Origin: CAYXPR01 sp964467255
Lineage (GTDB): Bacteria; Pseudomonadota; Alphaproteobacteria; Rickettsiales; RGZB01
Assembly (NCBI GenBank): GCA_964467255.1
Contig: CAYXPR010000016.1
Span: 1 to 41,468, forward strand
Length of the DNA: 41,468 nucleotides
Reading direction: 5' to 3'
Within the stretch, counting starts at the first letter, position 1. Each line of letters opens with the position of its first letter. The notes beneath the pieces are model-generated. The model did not search any database. It saw nothing but the letters and a program-made list of their open reading frames with translations, and was not told the origin of the DNA. Made by a program: the position numbers and the translations under genes. Shown one piece after another: positions 13,926 to 23,277 of the stretch.

Positions 13926-16184
13926 ATGACTAAACAACTCCCCCCGCATATGCATCCGCAGGCTCACCCTGCGCAAAACCACGTTCATCATGGGAACGTT
14001 GGGGCTAGCCCACTGCAGGCTGCGGAGGAGGTAAAACTGTCGGATCTTTTTGCGGTTCTAAACCGCAATCGGATGCTGATAATAAGCATCACGCTGCTTT
14101 TTGCTGCCCTAGCGGCTTTCTATGCGTACACAACGAAGCCGCTCTATTCAGCGACGGCCCTGATGCAAATTGATGTTCGCCAGAAAAATATCGTTGATAT
14201 TGAGTCGGTTACATCATCCATCACGTCGGATGAGTCCGCCATCAAGACGGAAGTGGATATTTTGAGATCCCGTACGCTTGCTGCGATGGTGGTAGAAGAA
14301 TTTAATCTTGAAAAAGATCCCGAGTTTAATCCCTCTGGTGAAGATTTGAGTGCATTTAGCAAGTTTATGAACTTGCTTTCCTCGGATTATTTTTTCTTTT
14401 TTATGAAAAAAGAAAAAGAGGTCGGTGTTGAAAATGACAATTCCGAAAAAGCCCGCGTTATAAACGCCTTTCTTTCACGATTAGATATTTCAAGGAAGGA
14501 GCGTTCTTATACGATCGGGATTGCGTTCACTTCAGAGTCAAATAGGAAGGCGCAGATTTTGGCCAACGCTGTTGCAAACGCATATCTCCGCAACCAGCTT
14601 GATTTAAAATATAAGGCGACTCAGGATGCAAACCAATGGCTCAGTGAGCGTTTAAAGGAATTGCAAAAAAAGCTTCAAGATTCCGAAAGGGAGCTCCAAC
14701 AATTCAAGGTCGCAAACAACCTTACTCAGGATAATGCGAAATCTGTTATTGAACAGCAACTGACGCATATTACAAACGAGTTGGTAAATGCGCGAACGTC
14801 CAGAACACAATCCGAGGCAAAGCTTGAAAACATCAGGCAGGATATTAATTCTGTGCCTGAAGTTGTAAGTTCAAGCCTTATTCAATCGCTGCGCACTCAA
14901 GAAGTTCAGGTGGTTCGGAAGCGCGCTGAACTGAGTAGTCGGTATGGGCCAAAACACCCTAAGATGATTAATGTTAATAATGAGCTTCAAGACCTAAAAT
15001 CGAAAATTCAGTCTGAAATAGAAAACATTATTACCAGCATTGAGAATGAAGTAAAAGTAAGCCGGAGTAAAGAAGAGGCACTTGAGAAAAGCCTTGAGAG
15101 CCTAAAAAGCGGGCAGGAAAATCAAGTGTCTGAGTCAGCGGTTGTTCAACTCGCGGAACTCTCGCGTCAGGTTGAAGCCAACAAGGCTCTCTATGAATCA
15201 TTTTTAACGCGATTCAATGAAACATCCGAAAAAGGATTAGAACAGGCCGATGCGAAGATATTTGCTTTTGCCGAAGTGCCGCAGCAACCTTCTTACCCAC
15301 CAAAGTTTTTAATTATCTCAGGGGCTGCTTTCTTCGCCTTCTTCTTGTCGATTGCGATAGTGTTTTTAATTGAGGAGCTTGATTCAACGTTTAGGAGTAC
15401 GTTGGAAATTGAGAAGGAGCTCGGCGTTCGAGCACTGGGGATGGTTCCGCACATTAAGGTTGACCCTAATCAGCGCTATATGGCTGACGTTTCAACATCG
15501 AGTGTATTTTTTGAGTCGTTAAGAACCGTACTCACCGCGACATATTTTTCGCGCCCCAACAATATACCGAAATCAATACTTGTTTCGTCATCGGTTCCAG
15601 GAGAGGGTAAGACGTTTTTCTCTCTTTCTTTTGCCAGCATGTTAGCGCAATCTGGAATGAAAGTTCTGTTGATTGATTGTGACCTTAAGCGCGCAGCCTT
15701 AAGCCAGACCCTGGCAAAAGGCGTGGAAGCAAAATATCGCATCCTTAGCGATTTCATTACTGGCAAATCAACGGAGAGCGAAATTGTATATCAAAATCCT
15801 AAAACGGGATTACATTTCATCATCTCACACCCGAATACGGCTCATTCTCAGAATATTCTGAGCTCTGAAAGGATGAGGTATTTAATTCAAATTATGTCAT
15901 TGCGGTATGATTATGTCGTTCTAGATTGCCCGCCTGTGATGGCGGTTTCAGACGCTTTGGTAATGACGCCATTTGTAGATACAGTTATTTATGCCGTGCA
16001 GTGGGGAAAAACACCGAAAAAGCTCGTTACTACTGCAGTTAATTCGTTAAAGCATACGAATGCGCACATTGCGGGGGTGGTCTTAACGCAAGTGAACCTT
16101 AAAAAGCATAGTAAGTATAGCTATGGCGATGCAGCATACTATTATAGCGAGTATAAAGATTATTATACGACCAAAGACTCCTGA
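13926..16184 (+). CDS. Polysaccharide co-polymerase with BY-type tyrosine autokinase (Wzc/GumC type)
   Basis: 752 residues. The N-terminus is His/Pro-rich (MTKQLPPHMHPQAHPAQNH). A Wzz chain-length domain with first transmembrane helix is near 50-68 (LIISITLLFAALAAFYAY). A long periplasmic coiled-coil region (about 210-420) and GNVR region (ALYESFLTRFNE) follow. The second helix is near 460-480, then a cytoplasmic BY-kinase: Walker A VPGEGKTFF (about 557-565), Walker A' VLLIDCDLKRA, Walker B DYVVLDCPP, and a C-terminal tyrosine cluster (about 730-749) with ten Tyr residues. It controls polymer length and export through cycles of tyrosine phosphorylation. In the family, dephosphorylation by a partner phosphatase is needed; the next gene encodes a phosphatase 8 nt downstream. 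Confidence 0.92.
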   Translation: MTKQLPPHMHPQAHPAQNHVHHGNVGASPLQAAEEVKLSDLFAVLNRNRMLIISITLLFAALAAFYAYTTKPLYSATALMQIDVRQKNIVDIESVTSSITSDESAIKTEVDILRSRTLAAMVVEEFNLEKDPEFNPSGEDLSAFSKFMNLLSSDYFFFFMKKEKEVGVENDNSEKARVINAFLSRLDISRKERSYTIGIAFTSESNRKAQILANAVANAYLRNQLDLKYKATQDANQWLSERLKELQKKLQDSERELQQFKVANNLTQDNAKSVIEQQLTHITNELVNARTSRTQSEAKLENIRQDINSVPEVVSSSLIQSLRTQEVQVVRKRAELSSRYGPKHPKMINVNNELQDLKSKIQSEIENIITSIENEVKVSRSKEEALEKSLESLKSGQENQVSESAVVQLAELSRQVEANKALYESFLTRFNETSEKGLEQADAKIFAFAEVPQQPSYPPKFLIISGAAFFAFFLSIAIVFLIEELDSTFRSTLEIEKELGVRALGMVPHIKVDPNQRYMADVSTSSVFFESLRTVLTATYFSRPNNIPKSILVSSSVPGEGKTFFSLSFASMLAQSGMKVLLIDCDLKRAALSQTLAKGVEAKYRILSDFITGKSTESEIVYQNPKTGLHFIISHPNTAHSQNILSSERMRYLIQIMSLRYDYVVLDCPPVMAVSDALVMTPFVDTVIYAVQWGKTPKKLVTTAVNSLKHTNAHIAGVVLTQVNLKKHSKYSYGDAAYYYSEYKDYYTTKDS

Positions 16185-16192
16185 GACCGAAC

Positions 16193-16942
16193 ATGCCATT
16201 GTCGAATCAGCCTACCGCGCAAAAAAAGCCTTTAGGCCCTGAGGATACCCGCATCTATGCGATTGGGGATATTCATGGTCGTTTAGACCTGATTGAACGT
16301 CTGCATCAGGAAATTAGAACAGATGTTCTGGGATGCAAGGCCGAACGAAAGCTACTGGTTTATCTCGGTGATTATATAGACCGCGGATTTCATTCCCGTG
16401 AAGTAATTGATTATCTTATAAGCCAGCCCATGCAGGGGTTTGAGTATATCTATCTCCTTGGCAATCATGAATATGCGATGCAGCTTTTTATGAAATACCC
16501 AGAAAGAATGGCAGCATGGCTAAACTGGGGAGGGGCATCAACGCTGCAAAGCTACGGTGTTAATTTCTACACGAATCAGAATGTCATGAAGAGCCTTAAA
16601 TTACTAGCGGAGGAGCTATCCGCGGCCGTGCCAGAAAATCATAAAGAATTTTTAAAGAACCTGAAGCCTTACCACCAGGAAGGGGATTATGTGTTTGTGC
16701 ATGCGGGCATAAAGCCTGGTAAGGGTTTAGAAGACCAGTCAATCGAAGATCTGACGATGATACGCGACGAGTTTATCCACTCCTCTACAGAATTTCCCTT
16801 TACCGTTGTTTTCGGGCATTCCATTTTCGATGAGCCCTTTGTAAAAAATGGGCGCGTTGGTATAGATACGGGAGCCTATTTCTCAGGTAAATTAACAGCC
16901 TGTGTGATAGAAAATGAAGTTTCGCGCTTTATTTCCACTTAG
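16193..16942 (+). CDS. PPP-family metallophosphoesterase (protein phosphatase-like)
   Basis: 249 residues, cytoplasmic. All signature blocks of the calcineurin-like PPP family are present: GDIHG (25-29), GDYIDRG, GNHEY, YVFVHAGIKPG and VVFGHSIFDEP, ending in GIDTGAYFSGKLTACVIE. Bacterial members hydrolyse phospho-Ser/Thr/Tyr or diadenosine tetraphosphate. Its location 8 nt after the BY-kinase gene suggests it removes phosphates from the kinase's tyrosine tail, a job usually done by a low-molecular-weight or PHP-type phosphatase, neither of which is present here. This pairing is inferred from position. It is the last gene of the CtrA-box operon; the convergent gene's stop lies 3 nt away. Confidence 0.85.
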   Translation: MPLSNQPTAQKKPLGPEDTRIYAIGDIHGRLDLIERLHQEIRTDVLGCKAERKLLVYLGDYIDRGFHSREVIDYLISQPMQGFEYIYLLGNHEYAMQLFMKYPERMAAWLNWGGASTLQSYGVNFYTNQNVMKSLKLLAEELSAAVPENHKEFLKNLKPYHQEGDYVFVHAGIKPGKGLEDQSIEDLTMIRDEFIHSSTEFPFTVVFGHSIFDEPFVKNGRVGIDTGAYFSGKLTACVIENEVSRFIST

Positions 16943-16945
16943 GTA

Positions 16946-17662
16946 CTAGCGCAGTTTCCCTGCCCGCGTGTAAAAGCCGATATTGCCATCAATCTTTTTC
17001 CAGGTTTCTTCATCGCCCACGTAAAGCCTTTGTATGGCGCGAGCGTATCGTATTTCTTTTAGCCCTGGAATAAAGGCATAGGACTGCTCCTGTATAAACT
17101 TATTAATGATAACCATCATGTCATCCCGCATTTCCTGCGGAAGATATTCCCAGTAATCTAAATAAATCTTTATTCGGCTCATCATATAGTAAGGAGAGAA
17201 CGGCGCAATTTTATGTGCCGCATACAGGGCGGCGACTACTTTCTTGGGTGGGTATTTTACCTCCCTATAGAAATACGCCAGGTCTAGCCAAAGATAGGAT
17301 TTTAGCGGGGATGCCTCAATTGCACGTTTCTGTAAGTCTATGGCACGCTCTTTTCTGTCCATCGCCTGCGGGCTATTTTCTGGATAAGAGCGTGCTAATC
17401 TCATCTGGTAATATGCCAGAGTCTGCAGATATTTTGGATTGCTAAAAAAAGAAGGTGGCTTATTAAATTTTTCAAAATCTTTCTCAAATCCCTCTAATTC
17501 CGAAGCCGCATTGTTTTTGTATAAAGATTCAAGTCTTCCGTTCAATAACAAATATCGAGCCTCGTCCTTGATAAGGATAAGGCTCATGGAGAAGAGACCA
17601 ATACCGAAAGCAAGGAAGAAAAGCCCCTTCACATAAAAAGTAAGTGTTCTTACAAAAGGCAT
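16946..17662 (-). CDS. Membrane-anchored TPR-like protein in the polymerase operon
   Basis: 238 residues. One N-terminal transmembrane helix (FYVKGLFFLAFGIGLFSMSLILI) precedes a periplasmic helical domain with TPR-like pairs (KYLQTLAYYQMRLARSYPE, RAIDLQKRAIEASPLKSYLWLDLAYFYRE, YAAHKIAPFSPYYMMSRIKIY). A longer frame starts at 17722, but the ATG at 17662 is separated by 1 nt from the stop of the upstream Wzy_C gene, indicating coupling. Small TPR proteins paired with Wzy_C ligase/polymerase genes occur in several alphaproteobacterial exopolysaccharide loci and may support the polymerase. No precise function is known. Confidence 0.65.
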   Translation of the reverse strand: MPFVRTLTFYVKGLFFLAFGIGLFSMSLILIKDEARYLLLNGRLESLYKNNAASELEGFEKDFEKFNKPPSFFSNPKYLQTLAYYQMRLARSYPENSPQAMDRKERAIDLQKRAIEASPLKSYLWLDLAYFYREVKYPPKKVVAALYAAHKIAPFSPYYMMSRIKIYLDYWEYLPQEMRDDMMVIINKFIQEQSYAFIPGLKEIRYARAIQRLYVGDEETWKKIDGNIGFYTRAGKLR

Positions 17663-17663
17663 T

Positions 17664-19136
17664 TTACGTGCGCCCCGTTTTTTTTCTAAGAATGAATTCT
17701 TTAGTAATGGCTGCAGTTGCAATGCAGGTGGTTATCACCAGTGCGGGCATTTCAATGCTGAAATCAAATAACGCATGAACGCCAATCTGGGTAAAGAAAG
17801 CCAGAAGAGTGATGGCATAAATTTGCTTATTATTTTTTGTAAGAAGCACATAAAGGGCATAGCAGATAAAATAAAAAGTAAGAACCAAAACCGCTGAATA
17901 GGCTGGCACACCTAGCTCCAGAAAGTTCTCAAGATACGTATTGTGCGCGTGATCAATAACCCCTTCGTGCATACTGTGGGGAGTAATATAGCCTTGGTAG
18001 GCATCCTCGAATGTACCCAAGCCAGACCCTTGCGTGCGGTATTCTGAACCGATTGCAAGCTTGGTTTGGTCATACATATACTGCCGGTTCACAAAGTCAG
18101 ATTTTGCGGTAAGCGCCCTTTCAATGGTCTTATGACCTCCCGTATTGATTGCTGCAATAAAAAGCACAATCAATCCAACATTGATAAAGACCAAATACCA
18201 GCGGAAGGTTTTAAAAAATCGCGTGAACATTAACAGAACAAGAAAAATAATAATTCCGATGGAGGTGGATATCAGACCCGCGCGCGAGAAAGTAAGCAGC
18301 AAACTTGCGAGAAGTATGGCAATAGCGGCAATATAAAGGCTGATTTTAGAAATTATTATTTTTAGACGCTCACTTTTTACAAGCATAGAGCTGCCTTTAT
18401 CCAAAATAGCTGCACGCAAAGCTTGAAACATAAGCCCAAAACCAATGATAATCGCAAAACCCGCATGCGTAGCATAATGGTTTCTGTTTACGTATGTTCC
18501 TGAAATATATGGATTATACCTACTGTTGGGGTAAAGAAAAAAACTATCCGATGAAACGGCAAAAGCAATCACGCTGTAAACCGCATAGGCAAGTGCCGAG
18601 TAAAAAATATGCCTGAGAAATTTTTGGGAATATCGCCTGCGAGCGCCGCAAATTTGAATGGTTACCCAAAATAAAGCCGCATAACAGGCGTACCGTACAA
18701 TGCCTAAAATCGTATCAAATGTGCTGACGCTTATTTTTTGCAGCAAGGGTTCAGAGTTGAGTGTTGCAGAAAGGAAGTACCAAAGGGCATGGGGCGCCTC
18801 CCTTGTGAGGCTAATTTGTGCAAGGGGCCAGGCCATGAGTATCAGAAAAATAGCAAAGAAAAACCATATCTGCCTAATAGAAATATTTGCCTGTATTTTT
18901 TTTGTAATGAAAGCATATGACCATAGAGTGAGCAGGGCGCCATTGAGTACCCCCCAAAAGAGCCAGAAAAAAGTCCTATTGCTCGCCAGCGGAAGGGGCG
19001 CCAAATATATTTGTAAAATAATACCGTAGTAAATAATGGAGGTATAAAAGCGATTTGAAGTGGTTGCATGACCAAACTTAGATAGCCATCTTTCGTCCTG
19101 TGCTTCGGCATTTTTATGGAGAAGAGGGGTGTTCAC
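17664..19136 (-). CDS. O-antigen ligase/polymerase family membrane protein (Wzy_C)
   Basis: 490 residues with about 12 transmembrane helices. The Wzy_C signature region is clear: GTYVNRNHYATHAGF, LTFSRAGLIS, YRTQGSGLGTFEDAYQGY, then HAHNTYLENFLELGVPA in the large periplasmic loop, and HALFDFSIEMPA near the end. These proteins polymerise repeat units or transfer chains to an acceptor in the periplasmic leaflet. In this context (next to Wza/Wzc-type genes) a polymerase of the exopolysaccharide is more likely than a lipid A ligase, but the two cannot be separated by sequence. The start codon is GTG and overlaps the galE stop (GTGA). Confidence 0.85.
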   Translation of the reverse strand: MNTPLLHKNAEAQDERWLSKFGHATTSNRFYTSIIYYGIILQIYLAPLPLASNRTFFWLFWGVLNGALLTLWSYAFITKKIQANISIRQIWFFFAIFLILMAWPLAQISLTREAPHALWYFLSATLNSEPLLQKISVSTFDTILGIVRYACYAALFWVTIQICGARRRYSQKFLRHIFYSALAYAVYSVIAFAVSSDSFFLYPNSRYNPYISGTYVNRNHYATHAGFAIIIGFGLMFQALRAAILDKGSSMLVKSERLKIIISKISLYIAAIAILLASLLLTFSRAGLISTSIGIIIFLVLLMFTRFFKTFRWYLVFINVGLIVLFIAAINTGGHKTIERALTAKSDFVNRQYMYDQTKLAIGSEYRTQGSGLGTFEDAYQGYITPHSMHEGVIDHAHNTYLENFLELGVPAYSAVLVLTFYFICYALYVLLTKNNKQIYAITLLAFFTQIGVHALFDFSIEMPALVITTCIATAAITKEFILRKKTGRT

Positions 19137-20134
19137 CGCATTTCCTCACGAAAAGCCCATTTATAGGCAGTTTCAACAATCACATTAATTTTCTCACACT
19201 GTGGTTTCCAGTGAAGTAACTGGCGCGCTTTTTTACTATCCGCAATAAGAATGGGCGGATCTCCTACTCTTCGCGGACACTCCACAACAGGAATTTTCTT
19301 ATGGCTTACGAGTTCTGCGGCTTTCAGAACCTCCATGACGCTATATCCTTTGCCGGATCCCAGATTAAGCGATTCGCCGCCACCGTTCTTTAATAAAAAC
19401 TGTAGCGCCTTTACATGTGCGTCCGCCAGATCTGAAACATGAATATAATCACGAATTGGCGTGCCATCGGGTGTATTATAATCTTTTCCGTATATCTCCA
19501 GTTTCTTTTGCTTTCCACTCAGCACATTCATGATAATCGGAATAAGATTTGTTGGTGTTTTCTGCAAACAGCCGATTTCACCATCTGCGTCGGCGCCGGC
19601 TGCATTGAAATATCTTAGGGCCATATATTCCATGCCGTATGCGCGCCGATATGATTCAAGCATCCACTCAATAATCAGTTTAGTTTCTCCATATGGATTT
19701 ATAGGCTTTGTGGTGGAGTTTTCTTGAATCGGAGTTTTTGAAGGAATGCCATATACGGCGGCGCTGCTTGAAAAAATAAAGCGCCTGACTCCCGTTTTTA
19801 GGCAGGCATCTAGCAATTTACATGTGCCGGTCACATTTGTTTCATAGAAAGCAGCAGGATTCTTTACAGACTCGCCTGCGGAAATACGTGCCGCAAAATG
19901 CATAACGGCAACTGGTTTATATTTTTTTATAACGGCAATCAGACGTGTGCTGTTTTGTATAGCGCCTTTTACGCACGGCCCCCATTTAACAGCTTCTTTA
20001 CAGCCCGTTGAAAAATCATCATAAACAACGGGGCAGAAGCCTTCCTCATAAAGCGCTTTGCATGTGTGGCTGCCTATATAACCGGCACCGCCTGTAACCA
20101 AAACAACGCCCCTATTTTTTGGTAATGTCACCAT
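19133..20134 (-). CDS. galE: UDP-glucose 4-epimerase GalE
   Basis: 333 residues, extended short-chain dehydrogenase family. NAD-binding GGAGYIG (15-21), SSSAAVYG (122-129) and catalytic Y148-x3-K152 (PYGETK) are present, with RYFNAAGAD, TPDGTPIRDYIHVSDLADAH and NLGSGKGYSV typical of GalE rather than other sugar epimerases. It interconverts UDP-Glc and UDP-Gal (or the GlcNAc/GalNAc pair) and here supplies galactose-type donors to the glycosyltransferases of the region. It is the first gene of a three-gene minus-strand operon (galE, Wzy_C, TPR protein) and divergent from the ABC exporter. Confidence 0.93.
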   Translation of the reverse strand: MVTLPKNRGVVLVTGGAGYIGSHTCKALYEEGFCPVVYDDFSTGCKEAVKWGPCVKGAIQNSTRLIAVIKKYKPVAVMHFAARISAGESVKNPAAFYETNVTGTCKLLDACLKTGVRRFIFSSSAAVYGIPSKTPIQENSTTKPINPYGETKLIIEWMLESYRRAYGMEYMALRYFNAAGADADGEIGCLQKTPTNLIPIIMNVLSGKQKKLEIYGKDYNTPDGTPIRDYIHVSDLADAHVKALQFLLKNGGGESLNLGSGKGYSVMEVLKAAELVSHKKIPVVECPRRVGDPPILIADSKKARQLLHWKPQCEKINVIVETAYKWAFREEMR

Positions 20135-20142
20135 GCTATATT

Positions 20143-20201
20143 ACTCTTTATAAAGAGTTTGTTTCTGTGTTAGCTTGGTCTATTATCAAACGAAAGCTAA
20201 C
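20143..20201. promoter_or_regulatory. galE/ABC-exporter divergent region with two inverted repeats
   Basis: The 84-bp divergent gap holds a perfect 16-bp palindrome ACTCTTTATAAAGAGT (20143-20158) and an 8-bp stem GTTAGCTT (20169-20176) / AAGCTAAC (20194-20201) around 17 nt. The first could be an operator shared by both genes; the second could fold in the exporter leader. No clear promoter hexamers were assigned. Confidence 0.4.
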
Positions 20202-20218
20202 TGCTCGGATTAAATGCG

Positions 20219-22012
20219 GTGTTACGCCTAGCCACACTAATATACATACTCTTTACAAAGCTTACAAAAAAAGAAAAGATAATCGCGTTTCAGGCTATTT
20301 TCTTTTCTTTCATTAGTGGCGTTTTTGACATTGTCGGCATTAGTCTTATTTTCTCATACGTCAGCCTTATTGTTGAGCCCGCAAAAATTGAAGAAATTGA
20401 GCTCGTTCGTTACCTCAAAGAAGCAATCCGCCCTTATTCGAGCATAAACTTCCTCGCCCTGATGGGGTTTTTGTTGGTCTTTTTCTATTTTATTCGGGCA
20501 TTAGCTGCTTTCATATGCAGTGGTTTCCTTGCAAAATTCGCGCTTTTTTGGCTGGGCCGTACTTCTGAGGCATTATTTTATGCCTTTATGAATAAAGATT
20601 ATGCTTATTATCTCGACAACGGAACCACCGAAGCCAGACGATACATTAATGAAATTGTCCCACGGCTGACCTACCACTTCATTCAACCTTTAATGTACCT
20701 CGTATCTGAAACGCTTACATTTCTTATTATTCTTGGCTTTTTATTTTACCTTAGGATTGAACTTTCAATCATTCTTTTATTTTTATGCTCCGTTGTTTTG
20801 GGCACCTATCTTGCAGTTTCTCACGGCTATCTAAGAAAACTTATTGTTCAGCGCACGCAAGGCAGCCAATCAAGAGCAAAGAGCGTAAATGAGTCCTTCA
20901 ATATCATAAAAGAAGTATATATTTTTCCTGGCAGCGCGGAATATTTTGCCAAGCAACAGAAGTCTGCCAATGCCATGTATATGGAATCGCAGATGAAGGG
21001 CAATTTTATCTATGTTCTCCCCAGAATAATCATTGAGTTTCTCAGTACGTTTGCGTTATTAACAATTATTATTTTCGAGCTTGTTGTTCACAGTTCGAAA
21101 GATAGTTCTATTGCCCTTGTGGCGCTATACGGAATGGCCGCACTTCGCATATTGCCATCCTTCCTGAGAATTCTTCAATCACTCAATCAGGTTCGAACAG
21201 AAAGTTCAGATTTCCTAAAAATGTACAGCCAGTTTATTGATTTGAATAAGATAATTCCTAAGAAACAAGAACGTCCTACAGGGGGACAAGATTTCTTTGA
21301 GCAATCTCTCGCCTTAAAAGGCATTTCTTTTAAATATAAATCGTCTGTCGATGAGGTGCTTAATAATATAAACATTACCATTAAGAAAAATTCTTTTGTC
21401 GCGATTGTGGGCCAGTCAGGCGTTGGTAAAAGCACACTTATGGATGTGATGATGGGTATACTCCCACCATCGAAAGGGAACCTGTTACTAGATAACAAAA
21501 AAATCTCTTACGAGAATTATAAGAAAATTATTCACTATGTCGGTTATGTACCGCAACGCTTCAACCTGCTTGACAAAACACTGGCAGAAAACATTGCATT
21601 TCCCGCCGAAAGGGAAAATATTGATATGGATTTGGTGCGAGATGTCTGTAAAAAAGCATCCATTTCAAAGTTTATCGAATCCAGCCTAGAAAATGGTTAT
21701 GACACTATTGTTGGTGAGCGGGCAGGGCGGTTAAGCGGCGGGCAAGCTCAGCGGATTGCATTGGCGAGGGCGCTGTATCGTAAGCCTCAAATTCTCATTC
21801 TGGATGAGCCGACTTCAGCCTTGGATGGTATTTCAGAAAATGAAGTGAATGAGACTATTGCAGCCCTTAAAGGTAAAATGAGTATTGTTTTAGTCGCCCA
21901 TAAATCAAAGCTATTTTCGTTGGCAGACACCATTTTTCTTATGGATGACGGGCGGATTGTCGATCATGGCACCTACCAAACACTATCAAAAAAGTGGCCC
22001 AAATTGTTTTAA
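20219..22012 (+). CDS. ABC exporter (fused permease-ATPase), probably lipid-linked saccharide flippase
   Basis: 597 residues: an exporter-type transmembrane domain with six helices (about 20-320) fused to an ATPase (about 360-597). ATPase motifs are Walker A GQSGVGKST, Q-loop VPQRFNLLD, signature RLSGGQAQR, Walker B ILILDEPTSALD and switch His in VLVAHKSKL. The arrangement and the polysaccharide context fit PglK/MsbA-like flippases that move lipid-linked oligosaccharides across the inner membrane. No Wzx-type flippase is present in the window, so this may be the flippase of the cluster. The start is GTG with a poor ribosome-binding site and no nearby ATG. The gene is AT-rich like the following block. 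Confidence 0.85.
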   Translation: MLRLATLIYILFTKLTKKEKIIAFQAIFFSFISGVFDIVGISLIFSYVSLIVEPAKIEEIELVRYLKEAIRPYSSINFLALMGFLLVFFYFIRALAAFICSGFLAKFALFWLGRTSEALFYAFMNKDYAYYLDNGTTEARRYINEIVPRLTYHFIQPLMYLVSETLTFLIILGFLFYLRIELSIILLFLCSVVLGTYLAVSHGYLRKLIVQRTQGSQSRAKSVNESFNIIKEVYIFPGSAEYFAKQQKSANAMYMESQMKGNFIYVLPRIIIEFLSTFALLTIIIFELVVHSSKDSSIALVALYGMAALRILPSFLRILQSLNQVRTESSDFLKMYSQFIDLNKIIPKKQERPTGGQDFFEQSLALKGISFKYKSSVDEVLNNINITIKKNSFVAIVGQSGVGKSTLMDVMMGILPPSKGNLLLDNKKISYENYKKIIHYVGYVPQRFNLLDKTLAENIAFPAERENIDMDLVRDVCKKASISKFIESSLENGYDTIVGERAGRLSGGQAQRIALARALYRKPQILILDEPTSALDGISENEVNETIAALKGKMSIVLVAHKSKLFSLADTIFLMDDGRIVDHGTYQTLSKKWPKLF

Positions 22013-23256
22013 TATATTTTGGGAGCCTCTCCCTTGTTATACACACTGGAAATGTAGAGGTAGGTAAAAATAATCCAAAAGCCTAACGCAGAATACATCT
22101 CAAGTGTAATTTGAAATATTAAGCCGATAACCATAAAAATTACATTGAGGTTAACCCAGTTACCTTCACCGCTCTGTAGGTATAATGACTTTGCCAACCC
22201 GAGAAACATAATGCAATATGCAATAACAAAGAGCGATAAACCTAACGCGCCGAAGTTAAGTAAGAATGTTAGGTATGTGTTGTGTGTTTCCAATTCCATA
22301 TACCGCCAATCGCGCTCATAATCATTTGTAGCAGGTATGACCATCCCATCGTTTGCAATTAGAAATTTCTCCGCACCGTAGCCAAAAATAGGCCTTTCTT
22401 TTGCCGCATCCAGAATTACTGACCATATATTTGTGCGCCCAGTCAGGGTCTCATCTTTGCCGAGCAGTTCAAGAATTTCTGACTTAAAATAAATTGATGT
22501 GAGTGAAGATGAGATAAATAAAAGTGCAGAAATAATCATCATTGGCAAAAAGAGTCGTTTATTCTTTGAAATGCTTGGAACAATAAATACCAAGGCTGTA
22601 ACGATAATGGATGTAATGAGCCCAGTTGCAGAACCACTTATAGCAATATAAAGGAAACATAAAGCGGCCATGCAGATATTAAATATTCTTTTTTTGTTAT
22701 AGAAAAGAAATGTATATAGAAAATAAGCCAGCGCATGATTGGTAAAATAACAAGCATAATTTCTATCAATAAAAACGCCATTAATTGCTGTACCGCCACC
22801 AGTGCCATAACTAGGTAAAAAAAGTAAAAAAATGATGTTAAACACGGCAATGAAAATAAAGTAGGCCTTAAACGATCGTATACATGCCTCATGGAGGTGG
22901 TTTCTGGCGTATATAGATGAAATTAGCACCACTGGTATAGAGAGTTTAAGCCACGCATCAACACCCAAGGCGACTGAAGTTCCCCAAAAAATCGAAAGGC
23001 CAGTGTAAAAAAGAACAATAAATAGCAGAAGCATTTTAAGGTTAGTCAGAAACAAAAAGAAAGTTTTTTTAAAGTTTAATGCTGTAATTATCACCGGAAG
23101 TAAGACTGAGGCATAAATAAGACTGGGGGTTACGGCTTTATAACCCATTATCATGTCTTCAAGCACATGAAAAAAAATCGTTGTATAGACGACTAGAATT
23201 AAAAATATAAAAGAAGCGTAAAGATTCGTTCTGAAATTAAAACTGATATACTTCAT
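22009..23256 (-). CDS. Second O-antigen polymerase/ligase-like membrane protein (Wzy_C)
   Basis: 415 residues, about ten transmembrane helices, AT-rich codon use. Wzy_C-type signatures are LGKDETLTGRTNIWSVIL, PIFGYGAEKF and ELETHNTYLTFLLNFGALG. This pattern (TGRT-W, GYG, HN-YL) is common to Wzy_C-type polymerases and ligases. It is the last gene of a minus-strand operon with three glycosyltransferases, so it probably polymerises or ligates their product. It is only distantly similar to the 490-residue protein at 17.7-19.1 kb. Its stop interlocks with the ABC exporter stop in TTAA. Confidence 0.8.
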   Translation of the reverse strand: MKYISFNFRTNLYASFIFLILVVYTTIFFHVLEDMIMGYKAVTPSLIYASVLLPVIITALNFKKTFFLFLTNLKMLLLFIVLFYTGLSIFWGTSVALGVDAWLKLSIPVVLISSIYARNHLHEACIRSFKAYFIFIAVFNIIFLLFLPSYGTGGGTAINGVFIDRNYACYFTNHALAYFLYTFLFYNKKRIFNICMAALCFLYIAISGSATGLITSIIVTALVFIVPSISKNKRLFLPMMIISALLFISSSLTSIYFKSEILELLGKDETLTGRTNIWSVILDAAKERPIFGYGAEKFLIANDGMVIPATNDYERDWRYMELETHNTYLTFLLNFGALGLSLFVIAYCIMFLGLAKSLYLQSGEGNWVNLNVIFMVIGLIFQITLEMYSALGFWIIFTYLYISSVYNKGEAPKIY

Positions 23257-23277
23257 GCGGCTACTGAATGTTATAAG

